Below, in pieces: positions 1 to 6,260 of a DNA stretch of 6,457 bases; position 1 is the first letter of the stretch; each line of letters opens with the position of its first letter. The stretch covers positions 1 to 6,457 of the forward strand of contig JAGWNV010000152.1 of NCBI GenBank assembly GCA_028872975.1, in the 5' to 3' direction. Under the pieces are notes generated by a model that saw nothing but the letters and a program-made list of their open reading frames with translations, did no database searches and had not been told where the DNA came from. The DNA comes from Acidobacteriota bacterium (GTDB lineage Bacteria; Actinomycetota; Acidimicrobiia; Acidimicrobiales; UBA8190). The position numbers and the translations under genes were made by a program.

Positions 1-638
1 CCGAGGCCGTCCGCTGCCAGGAGGTAGCCCGGGGGATCTCGGGGGAGCTGCCCGGCCTCCGCCTGCCCCCCCGGGTGCGGCCGCCGGCGGCCCCTGGGGC
101 CGGGCCGGGACGCCCGGCGCGCCAGGCGGGGTTCTGGGGCGAGGCCTCGGCGGCGGCGGACCGGGCGGAGCTGGCCGTGGGCCACCTCGAGCCCCTGGTG
201 GGGCCGGAGGGGACGGTGGTGGGCCGGCTCCAGGGGGGCCGGGGGCCCTCCGAGCGGGCCCGGCTGGTGCCCTGGTCGGGCCGGCACCTCGACCCGGTGC
301 GGCCGGGGGCCGAGCCCTGGCCCGGCCAGCTCCCCCCGCCGGCCCCGGCGGTGGTCCCGGCCCGGCCCCTGCCGGCCGTCCTCGTGGACCGGGCCGGAGG
401 GGAGGTCGGCTGCAGCGCCGGTGGGCTCCCCACCGCCCCCCCGGCCCGGCTGTCGGTGACGGGGGGACCCTGGCAGGAGGTGACGGCCTGGGCGGGACCC
501 TGGCCGGCGGACGAGCGGTGGTGGGCGGGGGCCCACCACCGCCGGCGGGCCCGGATGCAGCTCGTCACCGCCCCCGGCCTGGCCTACCTGGTGGTCCGTG
601 AGGGCACGGCCTGGTGGGTGGAGGGGGCCTACGACTGA
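1..638 (+). CDS. imuB: ImuB, Y-family polymerase-like mutasome adaptor (3' part only)
   Basis: Partial gene; the first whole codon is at position 3 and 211 codons are visible up to the TGA at 636-638. The fragment is the C-terminal region of ImuB, a catalytically inactive Y-family polymerase relative that links DnaE2 to the beta sliding clamp during error-prone translesion synthesis. Seen in the sequence: QAGFWG at 123-140, aligning with the clamp-binding QLPLWG of Mycobacterium tuberculosis ImuB; then a segment with LQGGRGP and LVPW; then WAGPWPADERWW (489-524), a hallmark of the actinobacterial ImuB tail; and the terminal WWVEGAYD. The polymerase-like palm and fingers lie upstream, outside the window, so loss of catalytic residues cannot be checked here. 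The 3' end overlaps dnaE2, as is usual for imuA'-imuB-dnaE2 operons. Identity rests on remembered family motifs; a generic 'DNA polymerase Y family protein' label would be equivalent. Confidence 0.9.
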   Translation, partial: EAVRCQEVARGISGELPGLRLPPRVRPPAAPGAGPGRPARQAGFWGEASAAADRAELAVGHLEPLVGPEGTVVGRLQGGRGPSERARLVPWSGRHLDPVRPGAEPWPGQLPPPAPAVVPARPLPAVLVDRAGGEVGCSAGGLPTAPPARLSVTGGPWQEVTAWAGPWPADERWWAGAHHRRRARMQLVTAPGLAYLVVREGTAWWVEGAYD

Positions 639-3600
639 CCGACACCGCTACGGCGAGCTGCACTGCCACTCCAACTTCAGCTTCCTCGACGGGGCCTCCC
701 ATCCCGAGGAGCTGGTGGCCGAGGCCGTCCGCCTGGGCCTCGAGGCCCTGGCCCTGACCGACCACGACGGCCTCTACGGCGTCGTCCGCTTCGCCCAGAC
801 CGCCCGCGCCCTCGAACTGCCCGCCGTCTTCGGCGCCGAGCTCACCCTGGCCGACGCCGGGCCGGCCCACGCCGGGCCGGCCGTCCCCAGCGCGGCCCGC
901 ACGGCGGTGCCCGACCCCCCCGGCTCCCACCTCGTGGTCCTGGCCCGGGACCCCGCCGGCTACGGCCGTCTCAGCCGGGTCATCGCCGAGGCCCACCTGG
1001 CCGGGACCGAAAAGGGGCGGCCGGTGTGCACCCTGGCGGACCTGGCCGGCGCCCACGGGGACCACTGGCTCGTCCTCACCGGCTGCCGCAAGGGCAGGGT
1101 CCCGGCCGCCCTCACCGGGGGCGGCCCGGCGGCGGCCCGGCGCGCCCTCGACGAGCTCGTCGCCGCCTTCGGCCGCCACAACCTGGCCGTGGAGCTCTGG
1201 GACCACGGCGACCCCCTCGACACGGCCCGCAACGACGCCCTGGCCCGCCTGGCGGTGGAGGCCGGCGTGGACCTCGTCGCCACCAACAACGTCCACTACG
1301 CCACCCCGGCCCGCCGGCGGCTGGCCGAGGTCCTCGCCGCCGTCCGGGCCCGGCGCCCCCTCCCCCAGCTCGAGCCCTGGCTCCCCGTCGCCGGGGCGGC
1401 CTGCCTGCGGTCGGCCGCCGAGCAGCACCGCCGCCTCGCCCGCTGGCCGGGCGCCGTGGACCGGGCCGCCGAGCTGGGCCTGGCCTGTGCCTTCGACCTC
1501 CGGCTGGTGGCCCCGGGGCTGCCCGACTTCCCCGTCCCCCCCGGCCACGACGAGCAGAGCTGGTTGGAAGAGCTGGCCCACGAGGGCGCCGAGGCCCGCT
1601 ACGGCCCCCGCCGGGCCGAGCGGGTGCCGGGGGCCTGGGCGCAGGTCGACCACGAGCTCGAGGTGATCGGCGCCCTGGGGTACGCCGGCTATTTCCTCAT
1701 CGTCTGGGACATCGTCGAGTTCTGCCGGCGCAACGACATCTACTGCCAGGGCCGGGGGTCGGCCGCCAACTCGGCGGTCTGCTTCGCCCTCGGCATCACC
1801 CGGGCGGACGCCGTGCGGCTGGGACTGCTCTTCGAGCGCTTCCTCTCCCCCGAGCGCGACGGCCCGCCGGACATCGACGTCGACATCGAGTCGGGCCGGC
1901 GCGAGGAGGTCATCGCCTACGTCTACGACCGCTACGGCCGCCGCCACGCCGCCCAGGTGGCCAACGTCATCACCTACCGCCAGCGCTCGGCGCTGCGCGA
2001 CGTGGGCAAGGCCCTCGGTCACCGCCCCGAGGTGGTGGACCGGTGGGCGAAGGGCGTCGACCGGGGCGAGGCCCTCGACGCCGGGGGGCGGCTCCCGGCC
2101 GCCGTGGCGGAGATGGCGGCCCAGGTGCTCGACTTCCCCCGCCACCTCGGGCTCCACTCCGGTGGCATGGTGCTCTGCGACCGGCCCGTCATCGAGGTGT
2201 GCCCGGTGGAATGGGCCCGCCATCCCGGCCGCAGCGCCCTGCAGTGGGACAAGGACGACTGCGCGGCGGCAGGGCTCGTGAAGTTCGACCTCCTCGGCCT
2301 CGGCATGCTCGACGCCCTGCACCGCTGCGTCGACCTCGTGCGCGAGGCCCACGGTGTCGAGGTGGACCTCGCCGAGCTCGAACAGGAGGACGCCGTCTAC
2401 GACATGCTCTGCCGGGCCGACACCGTGGGGGTCTTCCAGGTGGAGAGCCGAGCCCAGATGGCCACCCTGCCGCGCATCAAGCCCCGGTGCTTCTCGGACC
2501 TCGTCGTCGAGGTCGCCATCATCCGCCCCGGCCCCATCCAGGGTGGATCGGTCCACCCCTACATCCGCCGCCGCCAGGGCCTCGAAGCGCCCGACCCGCC
2601 CCATCCCCTCCTCGAGCGGGCCCTGGGCAAGACCCTGGGGGTGCCGCTGTTCCAGGAGCAGCTCATGCAGATCGCCATCGACGCGGCGGGCTTCACCGGC
2701 GCCGAGGCCGACGAGCTGCGCCAGGCCATGAGCGCCAAGCGCTCCGGTGAGCGCATGGCACGCCTGCGCGACCGGCTCTTCGCCGGGATGGCCACGCGGG
2801 GCATCACCGGTGAGGCGGCCGAGGACATCTTCGCCAAGCTCTCCGCCTTCGCCAACTTCGGCTTCCCCGAGAGCCACGCCGTGTCCTTCGCCTACCTGGT
2901 CTACGCCAGCGCCTGGTTGAAGCTCCACTACCCGGCGGCCTTCTGCGCCGCGCTCCTGAACGCCCAGCCCATGGGGTTCTGGGCGCCCCAGTCCCTCGTG
3001 GCCGACGCCCGCCGTCACGGGGTCGAGGTCCGGGGCCCCCACGTGGACGCCTCGGGCGCCGAGGCCACCTTGGAACGAGACGACGACGGCCGGCGCGCCC
3101 CCAACCGGCCCGCCGCCCAGCCCGCCATCCGCCTCGGGCTCGGGGCGGTCCGGGGGATCGGCGGGGACCTCGCCGAGACCATCGCCGCACACCGGCCCTA
3201 CCGGTCCCTGCAGGACCTCGTCCGCCGGGCCGGGGTGGGCCGGCCCCAGCTCGAGTCCCTGGCCACCGCCGGTGCCCTCCTCGGCCTCCCCCCCCGCCCG
3301 GGTGCCGAGCCGGCCGAGAGCAGACGGGCCGCGCTGTGGGCGGCCGGCGCCGTGGCCCAGGGCACCCCCGACCGGCTCCCGGGGGTGGTCACCGGCGAGG
3401 AACCCCCGCCGCTTCCTCCCCTCGAGCCGGCCGGGGAGCTCGAGGCCGACCTGTGGGCCACCGGCATCACGGTGGGGACCCACCCCATGGAGCTGGCCCG
3501 ACCCCACCTCGACGCCATGGGCGTGATCCCCGCCGGCGCCCTGGCCGGGGCCGAGACCGACGGCCGGGTGCTGGTCGGCGGCGTGGTCACCCATCGCCAG

Positions 3601-3837
3601 CGCCCCGACAGCGCCAAGGGGACGGTCTTTCTGAACCTCGAGGACGACACCGGCATGGTGAACGTCATCTGCTCGCCGGGCGCCTGGCAACGCTGGCGCC
3701 ATGCCGCCCGCCGGTCCCCGGCGCTGTTGGTCCGGGGCCGCCTCGAGCGCGTCGACGGGGTGGTCAGTGTGGTGGCGGAGAAGATCGAGTCACTCCCGCT
3801 CCTCGCCGGCTCGCCCCCGGCGCGGGACTTCCGCTGA
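598..3837 (+). CDS. dnaE2: Error-prone DNA polymerase DnaE2 (C-family)
   Basis: Template-directed DNA synthesis across lesions, acting with ImuB and the beta clamp; the main mutagenic polymerase of this type of operon. Read from GTG 598 it has 1079 residues, normal for DnaE2. Domains in order: an N-terminal PHP domain (about 20-270) with LHCHSNFSFLDG (H22, H24, D31), TDHDG (54-58), GAEL (E81), H111, C163 and NNVHY (230-234); the palm with GRGSAANS (385-392), PDIDVDIES (424-432, catalytic aspartates) and VKFDLLGL (D564, third catalytic Asp); fingers with IIRPGPIQGG (641-650) and FPESHAVSFAYLVYAS (from 756); a helix-hairpin-helix region (about 846-895); and a C-terminal OB fold (about 988-1065). 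The tau-binding tail of replicative DnaE is absent, as expected for DnaE2. The start is uncertain: GTG 598 is the only ATG, GTG or TTG in frame ahead of the PHP domain, but it has no good Shine-Dalgarno, whereas GGAGG at 620-624 faces an ACG at 631. One PHP ligand is Asn (N231) where replicative DnaE1 has Asp. Confidence 0.95.
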   Translation: MRARPGGWRGPTTDRHRYGELHCHSNFSFLDGASHPEELVAEAVRLGLEALALTDHDGLYGVVRFAQTARALELPAVFGAELTLADAGPAHAGPAVPSAARTAVPDPPGSHLVVLARDPAGYGRLSRVIAEAHLAGTEKGRPVCTLADLAGAHGDHWLVLTGCRKGRVPAALTGGGPAAARRALDELVAAFGRHNLAVELWDHGDPLDTARNDALARLAVEAGVDLVATNNVHYATPARRRLAEVLAAVRARRPLPQLEPWLPVAGAACLRSAAEQHRRLARWPGAVDRAAELGLACAFDLRLVAPGLPDFPVPPGHDEQSWLEELAHEGAEARYGPRRAERVPGAWAQVDHELEVIGALGYAGYFLIVWDIVEFCRRNDIYCQGRGSAANSAVCFALGITRADAVRLGLLFERFLSPERDGPPDIDVDIESGRREEVIAYVYDRYGRRHAAQVANVITYRQRSALRDVGKALGHRPEVVDRWAKGVDRGEALDAGGRLPAAVAEMAAQVLDFPRHLGLHSGGMVLCDRPVIEVCPVEWARHPGRSALQWDKDDCAAAGLVKFDLLGLGMLDALHRCVDLVREAHGVEVDLAELEQEDAVYDMLCRADTVGVFQVESRAQMATLPRIKPRCFSDLVVEVAIIRPGPIQGGSVHPYIRRRQGLEAPDPPHPLLERALGKTLGVPLFQEQLMQIAIDAAGFTGAEADELRQAMSAKRSGERMARLRDRLFAGMATRGITGEAAEDIFAKLSAFANFGFPESHAVSFAYLVYASAWLKLHYPAAFCAALLNAQPMGFWAPQSLVADARRHGVEVRGPHVDASGAEATLERDDDGRRAPNRPAAQPAIRLGLGAVRGIGGDLAETIAAHRPYRSLQDLVRRAGVGRPQLESLATAGALLGLPPRPGAEPAESRRAALWAAGAVAQGTPDRLPGVVTGEEPPPLPPLEPAGELEADLWATGITVGTHPMELARPHLDAMGVIPAGALAGAETDGRVLVGGVVTHRQRPDSAKGTVFLNLEDDTGMVNVICSPGAWQRWRHAARRSPALLVRGRLERVDGVVSVVAEKIESLPLLAGSPPARDFR
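620..633 (+). promoter_or_regulatory. Shine-Dalgarno-like GGAGGGGG inside the imuB end, possible alternative dnaE2 start at ACG 631
   Basis: GGAGG at 620-624 is six bases before ACG 631-633, which is in the dnaE2 frame and overlaps the imuB stop as ACGACTGA. An ATG in place of ACG would be a textbook coupled start. ACG is only rarely used for initiation, so this is an inference from spacing. The alternative, GTG 598, lacks a purine-rich leader. The protein would begin at TTDRHRYGELHCHS and lose 11 poorly conserved residues. Confidence 0.3.
853..882 (+). repeat. Two tandem 15-bp copies within dnaE2
   Basis: GACGCCGGGCCGGCC at 853-867 is followed directly by CACGCCGGGCCGGCC at 868-882, 14 of 15 bases identical. 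It encodes DAGPA-HAGPA just after the GAEL motif of the PHP domain, in a loop that varies among DnaE2 proteins. It is most likely a simple replication-slippage expansion without functional effect. Confidence 0.7.
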
Positions 3838-3963
3838 CCGGCCCCTGGGTACTTCGACCCGAATTGGCCCACCGTTGCCTCAAGGCGTAAAGGCGGGCGC
3901 CCGTTGTGTCGATGCTCCTCGAGGACCCCGACAGCGGGGCAGGGCGAGGAACGAGGCATCGGC
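3838..3963 (+). promoter_or_regulatory. Intergenic leader before the first Cys-rich gene, with a weak promoter candidate
   Basis: This 126-base gap is less GC-rich than the genes. TTGGCC at 3864-3869 and GTAAAG at 3887-3892 are 17 bases apart, a possible but poor -35/-10 pair. A five-base stem, CCCCG (3926-3930) with CGGGG (3935-3939) around the loop ACAG, lies upstream of the ribosome binding site GAGG at 3953-3956. I see no convincing rho-independent terminator for dnaE2: the small hairpins here lack a T-run. Read-through from dnaE2 into the next gene is therefore possible. Confidence 0.25.
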
Positions 3964-4152
3964 ATGACGAGCTGCGCCGGTCAGCTAGTGGTGCACCGCG
4001 ACGGGAGCGTCGCCTACTGCACCGAGGAGCAGGCGGGGCGGCCCTGCGTCGGCGAGGACCATCCCCATCGCCGGGGCATCTTCGCCTGCCGCCTCGTCCG
4101 CGGGGAGTCCTGCGGCTACTGCCGCGACATCCTCCTGGCCTCCGCCTCCTGA
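3964..4152 (+). CDS. Small Cys-rich protein, 62 residues, possible zinc-binding (copy A)
   Basis: Not a family I recognise. The protein has six cysteines (C4, C19, C28, C42, C50, C53), the last two as CGYC, plus H11, H33 and H35. It has no signal peptide or membrane segment, so it is probably cytoplasmic. It is related to the protein encoded at 4294-4530: both share LVxHRDGxxAYCxEE, a Cys at 28, PH at 34-35, ACR at 41-43 and a final CxxC. By hand alignment about 26 of 62 positions are identical. The partner cysteine of the first CxxC is Gln here (Q7). ATG 3964 is chosen because GAGG (3953-3956) is seven bases upstream and because it aligns with the start of the paralogue. A TTG at 3904 would add 20 residues of unrelated composition. 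Metal binding, and any regulatory or nucleic-acid role, is inferred from the Cys/His pattern only. The gene could follow dnaE2 in one transcript. Confidence 0.8.
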   Translation: MTSCAGQLVVHRDGSVAYCTEEQAGRPCVGEDHPHRRGIFACRLVRGESCGYCRDILLASAS

Positions 4153-4293
4153 GTTGCACCCGGCGTGGCCCCCTCCACCGTCGGTCACCGCCCGTCGTCC
4201 TCCTCACCGGCAGTGGTCAGCCGTTGTTCCGAGCTTGCTCGACCGGCGCGGCGCGGGCGCCGATCGTGCTGTGGAGAGCGGGAGGTGAGACGG
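4153..4293 (+). other. Gap between the two Cys-rich genes, with a 12-bp inverted repeat and a strong ribosome binding site
   Basis: This gap holds CGAGC-TT-GCTCG at 4230-4241, a perfect inverted repeat that could be an operator. It also holds a strong Shine-Dalgarno sequence, GGAGGTGA at 4281-4288, serving the ATG at 4294. No clear -35/-10 pair or terminator is visible, so cotranscription with the gene before it is likely. Confidence 0.4.
4281..4288 (+). promoter_or_regulatory. Strong ribosome binding site GGAGGTGA
   Basis: Near-perfect complement of the 16S rRNA 3' end. It fixes the start of copy B at ATG 4294 and is the strongest Shine-Dalgarno I found in the window, suggesting efficient translation of this small protein. 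Confidence 0.8.
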
Positions 4294-4530
4294 ATGGCCA
4301 TGTGCAACGGGTGCCTGGTGCTGCATCGAGACGGCGAGATCGCCTACTGCTCCGAGGAGCTCGACGGCGGGAACTGCGCCGGCTACCACGTCCCCCATCT
4401 GGCCGGCGTCATGGCCTGCCGGGTCACGCCCCGGGGGACCCGCTGCCGCCACTGCGACGAGGTGATGGCGAGGCGCCTGATCCTCGCTCCCGAGTTCGTC
4501 CTCGAGGGACTGCGGACCACCACCAACTGA
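4294..4530 (+). CDS. Small Cys-rich protein, 78 residues, possible zinc-binding (copy B)
   Basis: Paralogue of the protein encoded at 3964-4152; family not recognised. It has seven cysteines: CNGC at 4-7, C19, C28, C42, and CRHC at 51-54. Conserved His residues are H11 and H35. Two CxxC pairs near the ends resemble a zinc ribbon or knuckle arrangement, with C19, C28 and C42 as further candidates. Compared with copy A it has one extra residue before the last CxxC and a longer C-terminal tail of about 20 residues. ATG 4294 is supported by GGAGGTGA at 4281-4288, with eight bases between GGAGG and the start; ATG 4300 is a less well spaced alternative. Codons end in G or C almost throughout, including the part that overlaps the DUF2142 gene on the other strand, which supports real coding there. 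Probably cytoplasmic; function unknown. Confidence 0.85.
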   Translation: MAMCNGCLVLHRDGEIAYCSEELDGGNCAGYHVPHLAGVMACRVTPRGTRCRHCDEVMARRLILAPEFVLEGLRTTTN

Positions 4531-6116
4531 TCCCCGTCCCGGCCCCCTCCTGACGGCGCCGGTGACACCGCCGGGCCCGACGACACCGCCGGAGCCGACC
4601 GCCCCACCGGTGACGCCTGGCGCACCAGGACCCCGCCGTAGACGAGGGCGAAGAGCACGACGAGCCCGTAGCCCACGGCGAAGAGCACGACCATGAGCCC
4701 GGCGCCGCCCGGCGGCCCCCACTGGGCCCGGGCCCTCGGCCCCACCCCGAGCCCCGTCTCGTAGCGGTGCAGGGCGGTGAGGAACCCGCCCAACTGGGCG
4801 GCCACGAGCAGGCCGGCGCCGGCCACGGCGCCCACGACGCCGAGGACGCGCCGCCCCGTCCCCGCGGCGCGAGAGGGCCGGCGCCGCTCGAAGGCGAGGG
4901 CCACGAGCGGGAGGCCGACGAGCAGGGGGAGCCAGTACCGGCCCTGCCAATAGGGCCCCACGGCGTTGATCCGGGGCGACTCGAGGACGACGGGCAGGGC
5001 CACCACGGCGACCACGAGCACGGCGAGGGCGGCACCGATCCGCCCCGAGCAGACGGCGCCCGCCACGATCACGGCCCCCACGCCGGCGGCCCACACCACG
5101 GTCACCCCCCACGGCACCGGGGTGTCGGTCCACCCGAAGTTGCCGATGGCCTGGTGCAGATGCGACCACGTCAGGCTGAAGGTCTTCTGGACCTCCTGGA
5201 GATGGGTGAGCGGCGGCGTGGTGGGCCCGCCCAGGAGCGACGGGAGCCCGCCCACCCCGACCATGACGAAGGCGACGCCGAAGGCGCCGGCGAGGGCGAC
5301 GGCGACGGCCTTGGTGGACCGGGCCCCGAGCAGGTCCCGGACCCGCCGCCAGCCGGCCAGGACCGCCAGCACGACGAGCGCGATGGCGACATAGGCCGGG
5401 CTCGTCGGCCTGCTCAGGGTGAAGAGCACGAGCGACAGCGCCGTGGCGACGCACAGCGGCCGCGGCACGTCCTCTCGCCGGACCACGCACAGGCAGGCCG
5501 CCCAGGCGGCGAAGGCGGCGGCGATCTCCATGCCGCTGTCGCCCACCATGCCGGTGATGAAGAAGACCATGGGGCTCAGCGCCAGGAGGGCCCCGGCCAG
5601 GATGCGGCGCCGGGGGTAGTAGCGGGCCAGGACGAAGAGCCCGAGGGCGAGGAGGGCGGCGTCGAGGAGGGCACCCGCCATCCGCATGGCGTAGACGGCC
5701 CGCGCCCCGTGCATGGCGAGGGTGGGAAGGCCCACCACGAGGAAGTAGAGCGGTGGGTAGTTCGAGAACTGCGTCACCGCCTCGGCCGGGGTGTCGCTGT
5801 CGGAGACGCTCGGCGCGCACCCGGCCGAGACGTTCGACTTGAAGCTGAAGCACGTGGGCACCGACCCGGCCGACAGCAGGTACCGGGGGACGGTGACCTT
5901 CGACCATCGTCCCACCGGGCCCGCCACGAGCGGCTCGTCGATCTGGCCCCGGACGGCGGCGCCGGCCTGGATGGACTGGGCCGGCTCGTCCGGCGACGCC
6001 ATGAGGGGCGTGGCGATCGACCAGCTGGCCACGGCGAGGCCCACCCCGACGAACGCCCAGACGAAGCAGACCCAGGCTGCCGCCCGCCCCGGCCGGTCGT
6101 CTCGGCCAACGGTCAT
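4383..6116 (-). CDS. DUF2142 family multi-pass membrane protein
   Basis: A 577-residue integral membrane protein. TM1 is at about 13-33 and is followed by the DUF2142 signature SPDEP (41-45). An extracytoplasmic loop follows with PRYLLSAG, two cysteines (C89 and C100) that may form a disulfide, and NYPPLY (119-124). After this come many hydrophobic helices, GDSGMEIAAA and LTRP-like LSRPTSP motifs, and a late loop with ESPRINAVGPYWQGRYWLP. The layout, TM1 followed by an acidic pair (D43, E44) in the first outer loop, resembles GT-C glycosyltransferases, so a role in cell-surface glycan synthesis is possible; this is inference, as no activity is established to my knowledge. ATG 6116 is chosen because TM1 follows closely. 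An in-frame upstream start at 6224 would add 36 residues without membrane character. After the last helix there is a Ser/Pro/Gly-rich tail, and its last 48 codons overlap copy B convergently. No partner gene of its pathway is visible. Confidence 0.88.
   Translation of the reverse strand: MTVGRDDRPGRAAAWVCFVWAFVGVGLAVASWSIATPLMASPDEPAQSIQAGAAVRGQIDEPLVAGPVGRWSKVTVPRYLLSAGSVPTCFSFKSNVSAGCAPSVSDSDTPAEAVTQFSNYPPLYFLVVGLPTLAMHGARAVYAMRMAGALLDAALLALGLFVLARYYPRRRILAGALLALSPMVFFITGMVGDSGMEIAAAFAAWAACLCVVRREDVPRPLCVATALSLVLFTLSRPTSPAYVAIALVVLAVLAGWRRVRDLLGARSTKAVAVALAGAFGVAFVMVGVGGLPSLLGGPTTPPLTHLQEVQKTFSLTWSHLHQAIGNFGWTDTPVPWGVTVVWAAGVGAVIVAGAVCSGRIGAALAVLVVAVVALPVVLESPRINAVGPYWQGRYWLPLLVGLPLVALAFERRRPSRAAGTGRRVLGVVGAVAGAGLLVAAQLGGFLTALHRYETGLGVGPRARAQWGPPGGAGLMVVLFAVGYGLVVLFALVYGGVLVRQASPVGRSAPAVSSGPAVSPAPSGGGRDGDQLVVVRSPSRTNSGARIRRLAITSSQWRQRVPRGVTRQAMTPARWGTW
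4564..4599 (-). repeat. Two tandem 18-bp copies in the C-terminal linker of the DUF2142 gene
   Basis: The segments 4564-4581 and 4582-4599 match at 16 of 18 bases. On the minus strand they encode SGPAVS and SAPAVS, a doubled six-residue Ser/Ala/Pro unit in the tail after the last membrane helix. It looks like a slippage expansion in a flexible linker. Confidence 0.65.
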
Positions 6117-6260
6117 GGGCGCCCAATGTAGAGGGCACCCGCCCCGGCGCCGGGCGACCCTCGGGACTGCGACTGTTGTGACCGGTGGGGCAGCAGTCAC
6201 CGGCTGGGACCTCTCGATCCTCATTCTTGGCGATGCCCGGCGGGATCCCCCGATGATCGG
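6117..6260. promoter_or_regulatory. Divergent intergenic region with a candidate promoter for the DUF2142 gene
   Basis: This 144-base region separates two divergent genes. On the minus strand TACATT (6130-6125) fits the TANNNT form of an actinobacterial -10 and ends eight bases before ATG 6116, with no Shine-Dalgarno between. This is the arrangement of a leaderless transcript. No good -35 is visible. Two similar 13-mers, at 6178-6190 and 6196-6208 (10 of 13 bases matching, both with GTNACCGG), could be regulator half-sites. For the rightward gene I see no clear promoter. Confidence 0.3.

Noticed and set aside
1026..2750. Arg/Pro/Gly-rich open frame on the plus strand inside dnaE2
   Set aside because: It is an out-of-frame shadow of dnaE2; the composition is that of a shifted GC-rich frame, with no domain.
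565..3702. Open frame of 1045 codons on the minus strand opposite dnaE2
   Set aside because: The translation is low-complexity and rich in Gly, Ala, Val, Glu and Asp, typical of the antisense of a very GC-rich gene. dnaE2 on the other strand has unmistakable motifs.
3847..3860. GGGT-ACTTCG-ACCC hairpin after dnaE2 considered as a terminator
   Set aside because: The stem is only four bases and no T-run follows; it is too weak to call.
3893..3902. Palindrome CGGGCGCCCG considered as a terminator or operator
   Set aside because: It has no loop and no T-run, and a 10-base GC palindrome is expected by chance at this base composition.
4767..6131. Open frame of 454 codons on the plus strand opposite the DUF2142 gene
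   Set aside because: It is rich in His, Gly, Glu, Asp and Arg without any motif, whereas the minus strand encodes a coherent membrane protein.
6117..6224. Upstream in-frame start of the DUF2142 gene adding 36 residues
   Set aside because: The extension has no membrane or family features, and the candidate -10 at 6130-6125 would lie inside it; ATG 6116 places TM1 at the usual position.
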